DNA of 64,000 nt from Marthasterias glacialis (GCA_911728455.2 OU452223.1:15809302-15873301); one strand, 5' to 3'; shown: positions 46,860 through 59,619, counted from the stretch's first letter. Notes: generated by a model not told the origin, from the letters alone. A program made the numbers and translations.

Positions 46860-46929
46860 GAAAGACGACAAGGATCACGACAAGAAAAAGGACCATGAAA
46901 AGAAGAAGAAGTACAAGACCAAGACGGAG
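46860..46929 (+). CDS. Lysine/aspartate-rich internal exon of an unidentified gene
   Basis: A 70-nt segment lies between a strong acceptor (long T tract, TTGTTCAG) and a donor GAG|GTAACG. In one frame it reads KDDKDHDKKKDHEKKKKYK then TKTE with no stop; a second frame is also open, but the first uses AAG and GAC heavily and looks coding. It would need a preceding exon ending two bases into a codon and would end on a codon boundary. The charged, low-complexity peptide fits a flexible linker in a cytoskeletal, scaffold or nuclear protein. I cannot name the gene. The flanks on both sides show intron character. A purine-rich intronic stretch is the alternative. Confidence 0.5.
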
Positions 46930-47039
46930 GTAACGTATTCTACAACCGATTCTCATTCTCGGTCCTAAAAAGAAGTTATCTAATGTTACTCATCACTTGG
47001 TGTAGTACAGAAGACACAACTAAGGGTACCACTTTGCAT

Positions 47040-47430
47040 CTGTCACATTAGCAGTTTTTTCCAATGGTTTTACCTTTTTTTTCAAAGTACCTGAAACCAC
47101 CCAAAAGTGTTTCAAAATGGAATGGACATGGAGGCTTATACTAAAAATAATTTGAGTTGAATTCACTTAGTGTTTTAAAATATTTCTTTTTTGAAGTTGC
47201 CCTCAAATTTCCATCAAAAATGAAAGGGAAAAAGTTACCTGCCTTTTTTCGTCCATGTTAATAAATGAAATTTAAGAGTAAGTGAAAAACTAATCATTCT
47301 AATCAACTCAAACTATCTTCAGTATAAGCCTGAATGCCCATTCACATGTTAAAACATGTGAGTTCAGGTGAATTGTGGTTTTGGATATTAAAAAAAATGA
47401 TAAACCATTGGAAAAGCTGCTAACGTGATG
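47040..47430. mobile_element. 0.39-kb MITE
   Basis: TTAGCAGTTTTTTCCAATGG near the left end faces CCATTGGAAAAGCTGCTAA at the right; a perfect 20-bp palindrome TCACATGTTAAAACATGTGA lies inside at about 47342-47361. It lies in the intron just after the lysine-rich exon. Confidence 0.7.
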
Positions 47431-49224
47431 GTAGAAAAAATGGTCCCTTTATTGTGTTTCCTGTCTCATGGCTCTTGTGTAATACTATCCGATATATACT
47501 CGGGATGATGAGCAGAGTAGACTTTTCAAGATGTCAACACTCAGACTCAACACTTGTCCTGAAAGAGATTTCATTCACATGATCGTTACCTGAAAACCTC
47601 CTCAGTTCTTACTTCCTACAAAGCTTTAAATCTTACTCATATTGGTGTACATAAGCGTACCGTTCTAATTTCTACGAGACCTAGACCCTACTGGCCATTA
47701 AAGCATCCCCACATATGATCACACACAATCCAATCAGATTGGCCGAGGTTTTTTTATTTTTTTTTATTTATTTATTTTTTTTATAATGTAAAGCACATGT
47801 GCTTGCAACTTCTTGCCATCTAAAAGGTAGTGGGGGAAAACATACAAACAGTCAGCGAAATGTCGATTGATTGCAAACTTTAATTCCAATAAAGCAGCGT
47901 GTTCTTTGATTGCAGATTGCGTTACTGCCCGTGGTTACGCTGTAATTCCTTGCTGTGTAACGTTGATTATTTTGATGCTTATAAACAAGATAATCCTATT
48001 TCCTTTGGATGCATTGAGGATAATCAGCGGAAACAAGAGTCACGACAATTTTAATGGAAGGGAAGCATACAAGATGTTTTGAAATATCTTGTTTCTGAAA
48101 TTAAAAGTTCATACATGTAAAACTGATATCACATGACATGTTCATTTTCAGACTACCCAAAATAAACGTTGTTTCACATGCACACACACAAGCTATTGAG
48201 AGGCCTCTCTTTTTTTCAAGGTGTAGTAAAAGACTCTTGTTCTTCACAGAAGTTAAAAACATCCATGACTGTTTTATTTGAAAAAAGGTATCAAACAATG
48301 CCAGTATGACCGTTGAATGTTTTGGGTGGTCTGTACAGACAAGAAGTGTTGCACTGTTCACAACAGTGTTTCCTCTGTCCATTCAAACGTGTGGCGGCCC
48401 ACCTTGCGACTTTCAGCAGGCATGTGATTTCTCAGGATTTTTCCAGATTTTCTGGATTTTCTAAAAATCTCCTTGAGCAAACAGATTGTCTTGAAAGAAG
48501 TGAAACAGTCACCAAAGGGAGAGAGAAATAGTCCACATCGGTCCAAACCTGTAGTTTTGTATTGCTGGTGATGCACAGAGGCTGTAAACCTCCTGAATTG
48601 TAACATCTGGGTGGTTCTTGGTCTAGAACAAGGGGAAACCTAGGCCAGCAAGCCATTTTTCAGGAATTTTCACATTCGGCAAATCTCATCCCTGCTTCAG
48701 TGGCCAATATCACCACCTGGCTTTGAAGATTTGCCATGAAGGAAATACTAATCAAAATTTTGTGTCATTTATGAGCATTTATCTTGACTTTGAAGTATCA
48801 ATAACTCACATTTTGGATGTGTAAATGGAATTACCACGCATTTGTGTGAGCGCTGCATTCTTGTCAGTTTGCAGGCTGCGTAAATGTTGCGTCAATCATC
48901 ATTCTGACTGTTCACCACCTCCGCTCAGTTCATCAGCCATGAGAAATACTGGTTCACAGGTTCAGTGTTTGTCTCTTTTTATGATGCAGAATTTACAAAA
49001 AAACTCAGTTAATAAACCAATGAGTGAATTAAAACTAGTATTTTAGTTTTAGTTTAATTCATTGTAAGGTTTTCAAGGAGATATTAATACAAATTTTGTT
49101 TGGCAAATTCTTCACCCATCCATGTATTACTGCTTGTCTTGGCAGAGAGCGAACTTGTTTTAGGCAAAACAACCTTTCAGGGTGTTTGTAAATGTCTACA
49201 GACCTGGAATTTTATCTTTGAGAG
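47431..49224. other. Gene-free stretch, probable intron
   Basis: AT-rich; poly-T/TTTA tract at about 47750-47783; GGATTTTTCCAGATTTTC-type repeat near 48430. No gene seen. Confidence 0.4.
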
Positions 49225-49330
49225 GGCAGGGCCTTTTTTATTTTGCTAAGGGTACTTCCATTGGGAAATCTGAAGTCTAGGAGAAACTTTTGAAGGGTCA
49301 CCAAGACCGTGTATTTCCAGGCCTGCCACC
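49225..49330 (+). repeat. Interspersed repeat R1, copy 4 (diverged)
   Basis: GGGCCTTTTTTA, AAGGGTACTTCCAT, GGGAAAT, TTGAAGGGTCACCAAG and CAGGCCTGCC follow the R1 order but lack the CAGGGGCATGGAGG block. Confidence 0.5.
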
Positions 49331-50489
49331 ACAACCGTTCATTAAATTTAGGTTTGATAAAATTATCTACCAAATAAATATTTTGATTTAACTGCTGAAT
49401 AAAAGAGTCTGCTCAGAGCCCTTTAATGTGGTTTTTGAGTGCACATTGCAGGCAACCATGGTGAAGGGTTTAAGCCAGTTACCAGGTGGGTCAAATGTAC
49501 CGTGTATCCTTGTCGAGTGAGTGACTTTGTGCGAACATGAACTTCTCCCAGATCTGGCTTCCCCCCCCCCCCCCCTCCCCGTCTCCCTCTCTTTTGGCTC
49601 AAGTTGGTCGGGGACAGCTTGTCATTAACCAGGATTATCAGTATTTAAGCACCGGACTTTCCGTGATCAGTGAGTTGAAAGAATCCTGGTGGACATGGGA
49701 ATAGTTTGCAGTCATCCAGGCAAGAGGCCAGGAACGTTGTGCCTTCACCTGTTTCTCCAATGCCCTTTGATGCTTTTAAGTACAAGTTTGTAACCTGCCT
49801 GAATCATTGGACATCCACATCATATGGAACTCAACATACAAATCTTGAAACACCTTTAAGATTGGCAGTTTATGCATGGCCCACGTATGTAAAGCATGGT
49901 TAAACTTGCTTTGACTTTCTACTGTTGGCTGTGTTCTCACATGGTGGACTCAAAGTCTGCTCGGGAGGATCATAGTTTGTGTGTTCCTGAGGAAAACAGG
50001 AAATCATTACCATAATTGCTTCTCTTCACACAGGAGTGAAAAATTGCCAGATCCTCAGATGGGGTTAAACACAACATCCAAGTAGTAAAGGAGTGGTACT
50101 AGATATAATGTGAACATGCATAGTGCAGGTTGTGATTTTAACTTCTTTAAGTTGAATTGGCTCATTGTGGGGAGGCTCTGTAATTGTTTTAACCTGACTG
50201 CTCTCTAGGCCTTTTGCGGTCACTGGTTAACCGTGGTAATAATACTTTTTATCCCACTAAAACCCTAACTCCCTTGAGTGATTTACTAGGATCCTTCCTC
50301 TCTCTGACAAAACCTAATACCATATGGATACTCAAAACCCACCCTGTGCGACTCTGCTGATCATGGTGGTATGCCTGATCCCATGTAAAGCATAATCAGT
50401 TTACTAAGTACAGTCCTCAGTCCAACCATAGGTCCAACAGACTCGAACAAAAACATGCAGAGTCTTGATTTTATTTTATATTTTTTTAA
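49331..50489. other. Gene-free stretch, probable intron
   Basis: Poly-C run at 49560-49577. No gene seen. Confidence 0.4.
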
Positions 50490-50740
50490 TAAAAAATTTG
50501 CCCAACTGAATTCTGTCAAGCAAGATAAGTGACATGCTGGAGCACCGGTCCAGATGTGACAGCAATATTCCATGACTGGGCGTGTAGTGGCTTTGTACAG
50601 ATGGAGCACGGCAGAAGGTGCAAGACCTGGCCAAGCACCATACAAACAGCCAAGACGCTGAGATGCTCATTTAGCCTCTATATCACAGACGTATTTATCC
50701 CAGCTGAGGTTGGAAGTAATATCCAATCCAAGAAGGCGGA
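50490..50740 (-). pseudogene. Non-LTR retrotransposon (LINE) reverse-transcriptase fragment
   Basis: On the minus strand the blocks LLGLDITSNLSWDKYVCDIE, a stop, then ASQRLGCLYGA and LHLYKATTRPVMEYCCHIWT can be read, followed in a shifted frame by SLILLDRIQ. This is the thumb/C-terminal region of a LINE ORF2 protein (the LGV.I...LSW...I, LY....RP..EYC..IW and LDRIQ signature of CR1/Jockey-type elements). It has an in-frame stop and a frameshift and is cut at both sides, so it is a dead 5'-truncated or fragmented copy. Confidence 0.85.
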
Positions 50741-50982
50741 TTTAAGCTCCAGTAATTGTCATTTGGATGTTGAAAGGTTGGGGATGGTAAAGGTTAATCT
50801 CGGGGCTTGAGTTATACTATTGAAACATATTTCATCAAATTTGTGATAAATTAATTGGCGAGTTGATAGTTTACATGTTGGTTGTCCAAGGACTTTTATC
50901 GAAATTCATTATCAACAGACTCTTTCTTTTACAAAAGTTGTGAAAGAAATCGTCACATGTCTCTCAGGCACGGACTGTCACT

Positions 50983-51120
50983 TTTTAAAGGGCATGGCCA
51001 CCAAAGGGCACCTCCATAAGAAAATCAGAATATCCATGGGAACACTTTTAAAACAAGTACTGAGGACAAGAGTAGGGCAAGAGGGCAGTGATCTCTGCAA
51101 CCTCTATGATGTTCCGCACC
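50983..51120 (+). repeat. Interspersed repeat R1, copy 5 (diverged)
   Basis: GGGCATGGCCACC, AAAGGGCACCTCCATAAG, AAATCAGAATATCCATGGG and a degenerate tail. Confidence 0.5.
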
Positions 51121-51283
51121 CTTTTTCATTGTTTTGCTAAATTGAATGTGACCCACCAAATTTGTTTCAAGGTTTTTTTTATTTTTTATTTATTTATTGA
51201 AAACTAGAGAATGAGATTTTAATTACAGTACTCTTTCAAGAACTGATGATGTACAGTTTTGTAATATGCCCTCAAATTAAAGA

Positions 51284-51457
51284 GGCATGATATTCTTCCT
51301 ATTTTGATCTGATTTCCGATTTTGTTGCCCTTCGAAAATCAGTAAATTTGTTATTAAACGGCCTGAACAAGTCTATAAAAACCAAAATCATCTGTTGGTA
51401 AGTCCTTATACTCAGATGTTCCTGTTTTTTTTCTCGATGGTCAGATATCATGCCTGT
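51284..51457 (+). repeat. Dispersed repeat R3, copy 2
   Basis: Starts AGGCATGATATTCTTCCTA and ends GATATCATGCCT; partner of 41198-41340. Confidence 0.65.
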
Positions 51458-54159
51458 AAAATTGAACTATTAGTGAAATAGTTCGACAAATTTGAATCCC
51501 TTAAAAATGTGATGGGATGTTGTCATTTTGACTTTCGACTACATGGACCCTTTAACGACTTGCAAAGATGCTTCCCTTGTTTACTATGGCCTGAACCTAC
51601 ACTTGTTTTCACCTCATTTATGAGCATCTAGCATAAGGTCAGTCCAGTAAAAAACATCCGTAGATTCCTTCGGGCTCGTGCCTGATCAGGACAGCTCTCT
51701 CATGCATGAGAAGAGAGCTCTACCTTTGAAGTGTTACGTACGGCGCAGTGGCTACACCAAGAGCTTAAACCCGCTAATCCTATTTGTCCGTTCAATCAGT
51801 AGGCATTCCTGTCCTGACATTATCTAGTTCTCCAAAGCCTTTTTTTTTCTTCCTATTTATTATTTTGCTCTTTTTAGTGTTGTCGGCATCACTTGGAAGC
51901 ACTCCTGCCAGAGCTGTTTATTTATACTTCCATATTTTTGGAGTATCGATTCGTTCACACTTGGCTGGGATGTGTTGTTGCCGGTCGCGGTCGTGAAAAT
52001 GAAATGATGGAAACAAATGTTAATGAAAACATCTTATTTTCTGTTCGAAGAATTTGTACGGAATTGTTTTGCCCCTGTTTCACTGCGCAAAAGTAGAGTT
52101 TCAAAATCGTAATAGCTTTACACAAGTGTTTACACAAAATGTGGATGTATATTGTACAAGTGTACATGTTCGTGTTCATGCATAAAGAGCATGAAAGGTA
52201 TTTGAAAGCATTACACGCACACGTGTCTCTTCATCGAACAATCCATGCATCAAATTCTTTGATGTGCTTGTGGCTTAAATGATCGACACCAAAAATGACA
52301 AGTTTCGACGCCAAAGTTGACAATTTTGAATGTTTGGGGAGCTCATAATGTCTAAGAGGCTGTTGTCAGTGTGGGTCAAAGGTTAGAGGTCAACACATTG
52401 GGGGAAGTGGGACCAAAAAGCACTTTTAAATTGTTAAATAAGGGTGCATTTAAATATTTATGTGTTCAGTTTTGGCATGAAGGAAAAAACAAAGCATTTT
52501 GCTTGCATGTTTGGAATATGTGTATAATGGGGAAAATTTGATAAAGTTTTGAAATCAAAACATGTTGAAAAAATACAGGCTCACAATGTTCAGTTTAGTT
52601 CATTCATTTCAGTTCAGTTTGCTTTATTTAGTTCAGTTGAATATATTTTATTAAGTTCAATGTAGTTTTAGTCTAGACACTTTGTCTATGAAATTGGCTC
52701 TTGGGTGGTGCTTTATGTGTAGGAATGTGGTTGTAAATGAAACATGTAACTTTAAAAATTTTCTTAATTTCATTAACGGCCAGAATTTTGAAGTTCCTCT
52801 GCTGCCATTAATCCCCATGCATCTCAAAAATAGAAACAGCTGACAATGGCGAGGTACGTGTCGGGGATCGCTATTAATAAACTGTATCATATGGCCATAA
52901 ATCCCACATTATTTCCACATGCATGGCTCATAAGTTTTATTACACGCAAGATGGTAAAGGAAAAGCCAACGGGAGCCGTTGCCAGGCCAAAAGTGGGCAC
53001 CAGCCACTTCTGCCTGGGGCTCACAAGCCAGGTATATCTAATACGATAAGCCCTTCCCTCAAATTCCTTCACTCATTTTCCCCCCCTTCTTCTTTGGAGA
53101 GAGAGAGAGAGAGAGAGAGTGAGGGAGCTGAGGTATTCCTTTTCCCTTGACTTTAAGAGGAAGAACATTGTACAGGAAAACAAGGTCGTGGGCCCGGCCT
53201 GGCGTGATTTGATGATAAGGTAGATTGGTTTCTCCGTTCAAAAGTTCATCTGAGGAGAGAGACAGCGGGAGCCGGTCTTTCTGGTTGGGAGTGAGATTGG
53301 ATGCTGCCTTTTTCACTTTTCCTCACCCTCCCCCCGTAGGATGAGGGGTTTCGGATTTGATAAGTTTGGAGTCATGAAGGAAGATATCGAGACGGGAAGA
53401 ATTAGATGATGAAGTGACTGTAGTAGATTTCATCTACGCTGCTTTGTATTGACAGTGGGCTCCTGTGCACTGATTGGGTCAGAGGCAATGACGATTTGGG
53501 TGCCTGGCTGAAACGATCATTCCAGCTAAACATGGTAAGAGTCAAGGAACTTCTGATAATGTGAAATTGCTTCTAGATGAAAAAAATGTTCAAACATGAT
53601 ATGAAAGTGAACAATGGAGCTCTCGGATTTATATGTGTATCAAATTACAGATCCTGCAAGTACAGTTGATTGACTACCCCTTATTAAATATCGGGCTTAC
53701 AACTTTTTCATCTGGTCAAGCTGATTTGTCTTTTTGGCGCTGTGGAAAAGCTGGAAACAAATGTCCGAAATTTGACATCCTGTTTAATTTGTTTGCATTT
53801 TTTAACGAAGTAACATAGGAATAAAAGTCATTTAATTTATTGGGAACAAAGGTCTATAATTGAATTAATGATACACTGTAAGTATGAAACAGTTGAGGGT
53901 ATAATTTTGAAGTCTTTTTCTATGGTACTCAAGAAAACATAAGTTTCGGAAAGGTACCCTGCTTGGATGTGAATGATTAAAGTTGATGATTTTTTTCCCT
54001 AGGTCCATATACTTTCAGAAATTTCACTGAACACAATGGTGTGCTATATTCTTTGTTTCCAGGGTTCCTAATTATATAAATGGATTTCCTTTTCTTGGCA
54101 GTGGGGATTGGAAACGCACAATAACTGGTCTTGATGCTTCGTTTCTGTAAGAGTGATGA
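51458..54159. other. Probable intronic or promoter region with weak first-exon signals
   Basis: No confident gene. ATGGCGAG|GTACGT at 52846 is a start in good context (ACAATGG) directly followed by a donor-like site. A GA microsatellite and pyrimidine tracts (53080-53335) precede a stretch ending CTAAACATG|GTAAGA at about 53533. Both could be alternative first exons of a plus-strand gene but rest on splice-like words only. Confidence 0.25.
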
Positions 54160-54510
54160 AGGTCACCTCTTTGAGGGTAATTTAAATTTCTACAGGAACA
54201 TTTAGGGTGGTTGGGTTGGCGTAGTGGTATCTTTCCTCGCCGTCCGCCTCTAGGGGGCACTGGATTGGGTTTTCAGTCTCTCCCTGATCGCCGTGGTTTT
54301 TCCTGGAATCATCCTCGGGGGGGTTTTCCTCCCACATCTAAAACAGAAACTTCCTTCCTTGTCTTCTCTCCATGGGTTCTTTGGCTAATATAGTGATGAA
54401 GTTTGCTGTTTGAGAATCCTTGGCTTGAAAGCCAGAATTAATAATTAAAAAAACATTTCAAGGGGCATCAAGGCAATGACCAGGGGCATGGAGGTGACTG
54501 CCTCTATAGA
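54160..54510 (+). repeat. Interspersed repeat R1, copy 6, interrupted by a SINE
   Basis: The left half (CACCTCTTTGAGGGTAAT, TTTCTACAGGAACATTT) and the right half (AACATTTCAAGGGGCATC, AAGGCAATGACCAGGGGCA, TGGAGGTGACTGCCTC) join into a full R1 once 54204-54451 is removed. Confidence 0.85.
54204..54451 (+). repeat. tRNA-derived SINE, family S1, nested in R1
   Basis: Inserted in R1 with the 7-bp target duplication AACATTT at 54197-54203 and 54452-54458. It has the box-A-like GGCGTAGTGG, a shared body with 29834-30082, and an A-rich 3' tail ATAATTAAAA. The box-B region appears deleted. Confidence 0.85.
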
Positions 54511-54948
54511 CCAATCTATTAAGCCCCGCCCACTAACATATTGACCAATCATAGCCTTGGCAACACCACTAAAAGTCTGACAAATGTCCGACACGTTAAC
54601 AATCCATTAGAAAAGTAAACAAACCATCGCCATTGTTCTGACACACAACAGCACACCCAACTGTATTTACATTTGTTTAGCTTTAATTTTTTTGTATTTC
54701 TGGTGGTGCAAATCCCACAGCAGTGGTCCTTGTACAGTCGTGTACAAGTGGTTTAACAGTGCTCCTGTCTGCATTGTTCTTTGGACTCAATGCACCGCTC
54801 AAAAGGCCACGAAACTAAATCCATATCGTTCACGAAAATCATGTACGTGTGTGTATCAACCGAACCACCGCTGCGATCGTGGCAAGAAAGTCACGCCATG
54901 TGCTGTTGCTAGGCAGTTGCTAAGGTAGGCGGGGCTTAATGGATTGGT
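54509..54948. mobile_element. 0.44-kb MITE
   Basis: ACCAATCTATTAAGCCCCGCC at the left faces GGCGGGGCTTAATGGATTGGT at the right. TATA-like bases flank both ends. A half copy (CATTAAGCCCCGCCCCCTAA) lies at about 26120. Confidence 0.8.
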
Positions 54949-57946
54949 ATATTGCCCCCAAGAAGTATCAGGGCTGCTGCTCACATTTTTAAGGATATCA
55001 TTTGATGGTCAGTAAATTTGTGTTTTCCAGAGAGACTCTTAAGAAATGCTCGTAATTCCTTGACCTTGATATTTACTGGGCCACTGATGATGAGGTCTTT
55101 ACAGCTAAAAATCGCTTCATTTCTGTCTTGGACCGCAGGCGAGTTTCTGAAAGAACCAATTGATTTTCTCAAATTTTTTCAAATGTGACAATTGAGTTAT
55201 GAAATTGATAAATGGGTGAGATGATTTGGTGGATGATATGTTATCAATTTTTTTTATTCTGATGGGGGAAGATGAGGATTGGCAGTGAACGATTTCTCTT
55301 GTACAGCATAGCAAAATGCTACACAAAAAGTATCAGTTGCTACTCAAAAATTGTTAGTTGCTCCTGGAAATAAGCTTTCAGTGTACAAGAAACATGTTCC
55401 ATTTAAATATTTTGTTAGCAAAACTGCTGGATGAAATTGATATTCCTTAAGGCATATTCCAGTTGTCTATTAGCTTATTGTCCACCTTTTTTTTCAGGCC
55501 AACTCACAGTACAACGGATGTGCATTTGTGGTTCGTACCATATGGATGCTACATTCTAGTACAATCAGTTAATAGTAACATTTTCAAGATAACATTTCCG
55601 TAAAGTTAGACATAATAAGTTACCCAAGTCCGACTTAATAACTTACCCAAGTTGTATTTCAGATAATTAGCAATAATGTACCCCTCTAAAGATGAACTTA
55701 AACGAAATTAACATTATTGTTCTTTTGTTATAGAAAGGTAAACAAGTGCGTAATGATTACATATATGTAATTTTGTAAGTAAAACTCAATAAAAATAATT
55801 TCACAATGTAAAAAAAAACAACACATTTTGATCACGTTGGCAAAAACGCAGAGTTTCACGAAAAGCCCCCAAGCGCCTACCACCAAGGAATCAAAACAGC
55901 ACTGTGATGTCACACCACAGACTCGATCTGAACAAGACAATGGAAAATGCAAAGCGATGAAGATAGACCACATTTAGCCAGTCCGTGGTGTGACGTAATG
56001 TTTGCACTGGTTTACTGAGGTACTGGTGCTTAAGTGTTTATTTCACATTGGGTTTTTATGGTTCTTCGCTGGGAACCATGTAGGGCGCCGCCAAGGGCAG
56101 GAAAAAAAAAATTCAAAAATCTAAGAAGGGGGCTAGTTTTAACAATCAAATTGCAACAAAATTACATTCAGTCAGTCAGTCAGTCAGTCATTTTTTTATT
56201 GGTCACATTGTACAAGGATAAAAGCTTCATACTTATGATCAAAGGATAATTAACCACAAAATAATAAACGAGGATAAGTAATCAACTTAGTTAGTTTGAG
56301 TGATTTCATTGAAGTTGATCTTTAAACTAACCCCTGTTGATCTCTGGATTACTCGCTAATGTTTTATGGATTTTTGTAGTATAAGTAAATTTAAGGGTAG
56401 TGTCGTCTACGCCATTAAAACCCACTCAATACTACTATTGAAATACATTCCCTTTACACTCTTGTGGCACAACTAAGACTGGCTAATACCCAAGCCAACC
56501 AACTATGCCTCCAAGACAGCAAGCTTTTTTTTTTTCTCTTCCGTATTTTTCTCCCCACTGCCATTTCCAAAGTTCAGCAGAGGAGAGATGTAAAGATAAT
56601 TTGCTGGATCACAAATATAGAATCGAATCGGCCTAGGGCTGATTCACTGGTACGTGCTGCCTGGGAAAGATTTATTTTTTAATAATTTCATTCAGCCAAA
56701 TGGTTTGGTTTGGAGTAGAGAGGGTAAGCACGACCCACTGCACCGAAGGATGGCTGAGTTACAGAGTGAGAGAGAGAGAGAGAGAGGAAAGAGAAAAAAA
56801 AAGGAGCAGAGGTGTTTACAACTTGAGATGTTGATCAAAGTGATGGAGGAATCGAACATTTATTAAGTATGAGTTAACAGTTACTCCTGATGCAATCTTG
56901 CCAATCAAGTGGAATGACCTGTGAAAAGTTAAGGAGGGGATGACCTTTTTTTCATTTTGAGGAAGTGAGCGGATTGGGAGGGAAAAATGATTGAATTGAA
57001 TGAGTATGGACTTGAGTAGTTAGATTGGGTTGAGGTGGAGGTTGACTGTTTTGTTGTACGAGAAATAAAGTAAAAACCAGTTTTAAAGAATTCCATCTTT
57101 TGTCTGTATAAGGCAGAACAGTTTATTTCGAAATTGTTTTATTTTACATGTACTGTACAAGGTTGAAATACTTGGGTTTTTTTTGCCACCATCTTGGGCC
57201 TAGACAGTTTAACGTACAGTGTGATCGCACATCATGTACATATACAGTGTACATCCATTTACTAAAGGTTCAATTGAAATAAAAGTCATTCTTACATTTG
57301 ATTGTTCATATGTGGCCCTTAATGCTCAATTTCCACAGTAAGTTATAATCTGCTTTCTTCTTTGATAAAAACCATAGAGCTACCATTCATGTCTTAGATA
57401 AAAGCCACTGGGTGCTCTCGTAAAGTGTCTATTAAATAATAATTCAAATCTACAATACCTTTTTTTTTTCTTCTTTTCTTCATTCGTTGAATAACTATTC
57501 ATAAACATGGGACCGTAGGAGATATGAAATCAATTGACAAGATTCTGACTATCTCCTGCTTGTGTTTGGGATGCTTTCATACCGATCGTTAAAGGCAACA
57601 AAACGCCTGTGTATATAACGGACAATGTCAGTGAGTCTTTACGAGAGTAATTGCGGACAAACGGAACCAGGATGGTAGTATGCGGCTCTCCCCTGGTCTC
57701 ACTAGGGAGGCAAGCTTGATGATGCTTGGTTTTATTTCTCTCTCTCTCTCTAATTCACGAATCCATGCATCGGAAGACGGAAGAAAGACAAACTCGTCTT
57801 GGTTTCTCAGAGAATTCTCTGGAGAGGTCATCTCTCTCTGAATGTGATAGCGTTTGTGGAATCTTTTTTTTGAGTTGGGCTTGTGGGTAGAGAGAGAGAA
57901 GAATGTAGTATCGCTAGGATTCAAAGCGTCGTTGATATGACTTCGC
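54949..57946. other. Gene-free stretch, probable intron or promoter
   Basis: (CAGT)n microsatellite at 56168-56190, (GA)n at 56768-56785, (TC)n at about 57739-57751. No supported gene. Confidence 0.4.
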
Positions 57947-58011
57947 ATGTTTTTTGGGCTTTATTGGATTAGTTTCTTGAAGGCGTCTCTTCTTTCGAAG
58001 ATACATCACTG
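57947..58011 (+). CDS. Possible alternative first coding exon
   Basis: An ATG at 57947 opens MFFGLYWISFLKASLLSKIH and runs without a stop into a consensus donor CACTG|GTAAGT at 58012. Upstream sequence (57640-57940) is pyrimidine/GA-rich, as many 5' UTRs are. The start context is weak (CGC before ATG). Start and donor alone are thin evidence; it may be a 5' UTR exon or chance. Confidence 0.2.
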
Positions 58012-59619
58012 GTAAGTGTTGGGGTTGTTTTATATGCGTGTACTTATTCATGGCCGATGTACACTAGGTAGAGCGTATGATTTGGTCGGAGAAATTGATA
58101 GAAATAACATACGTAAACCTCAATCTGTGTAGACTTATTCACAAAATGAATTAGGGATGTGCTAGTGGTTTTCTTTGCATCAATTTATTCCTGTCCTTCA
58201 TACACTCAGTTGTGTATTACTTGATAAATGGTATTTACATACATGTACGCACACTCTTAATTTGTCTGAAATGTGAAAATTAATTTACTTAAAAAACTTC
58301 AATTTGATTCCCAAGAGCCAAATTGCACCACAAGAATGTAAATACAGAATTAATTAATTTTAAACCATTGTTAATGGATTATCTTAGACACATGGAAAGC
58401 ACACAAGGCATGGAATGCATTAAAATGAGACGGGTTTTGCAAAGAATCCTCTTGTCTTTAAGAAGAATAAGACATTACCAGCTTTTTCAAAATAAATCAC
58501 TGTTTATGAAAAATAAAGCAAAAAAAAAAGCAAAAAAAAAAAAGCTAAGAGACCAACAAACCCACTTTTACATCAAATATTTAATAGGGTGCATTTTTGC
58601 TTATCACATGACATAATAATTAATTTTATTTCACTAGATACCACCGCATAGCACATCTACATAAAATGCAATACTATCGCGCAAGTTTCGTGCCCAACAA
58701 ATTTGTTTTTGTTTTTTTTATTGGAAAGTTCAATTCTTCATTTTCTTAATTATGTATGCAGTTACGGTGATTGTTGTTTGTGCCACCAAGTTTCGTGCCA
58801 TTTAGAGTACAAAATTTAAATTTTCTTTTATACATTTGTAATTGTAGAAAGTTCAATCACTCATCCTACGACACAATTTAATGCACCAATGTTCATGTAC
58901 ATGGCATGCACATTGAAATCAGTTTTCTACAGAAACAACGCTCTGTACGGACTTCAATTCAGGACATCACTTCTCTCTAAATATAGAAAGAATTTGGAAA
59001 AAACAAGTCGAGCCTTTATCAGTCAGAGCAGGTATATTGTCAACTGCACTGCATTTAGCCATGCATCAATGTTGCTGAAGCTACGTCATTGTCGAAGAGC
59101 ATTTGCGTGAACATGTGCACAAAAGACTCAATGCGGTTCCATCTCGTTCTTGTCTTTGTGCCTTTTCTTGTTCAGTGTACTTCCACGTTTTTTAATTTTT
59201 TTATTTTATCTGCTGTTTTCTTGGTGAGTGCAGACTTACATGTAGCTCTGTTTATGCAGTAAGTTGTCAAACTTCTACAGACCTTTCTTTTGTAACGTCA
59301 CAGCCCCGAATTTTTGCAAACCAAGATGGAGAAACTACGACGAGCCATCAATGCAAAGCAAAAACAGATAATCCCAGTTTGCAAAAATGTTACACAAATA
59401 TTCAAAAGCTGTTAAGAATTTGTTGGAAACAAACCAACCACTAATGGGATGTATTTTCTTTAAATAGAAAATTTGCAAAAAATGTTGAAATTTGGTCACA
59501 AGGTCTGTCAACCAGACTTGAATGTTTTGCTACATTGGACCTCCAACCTGCCAACCAGCGCCGGTTTGTTTATCAACAATAGAAAGGTCTATACTCCTCA
59601 ACCTGAGAATGGTACAGTA
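58012..59619. other. Gene-free stretch, probable intron
   Basis: TTTTTGCAAAC near 59305 faces GTTTGCAAAAAT near 59378, a small inverted repeat; between them a 29-codon frame with strong Kozak (AAGATGGAGAAACTACG at 59326) stops after VTQIFKSC. Not called as a gene. Confidence 0.35.

Noticed and set aside
59326-59415. 29-codon frame with a strong Kozak start (MEKLRRAINAK...)
   Set aside because: Ends at a stop without a splice donor and lies between short inverted repeats, so likely part of a MITE.
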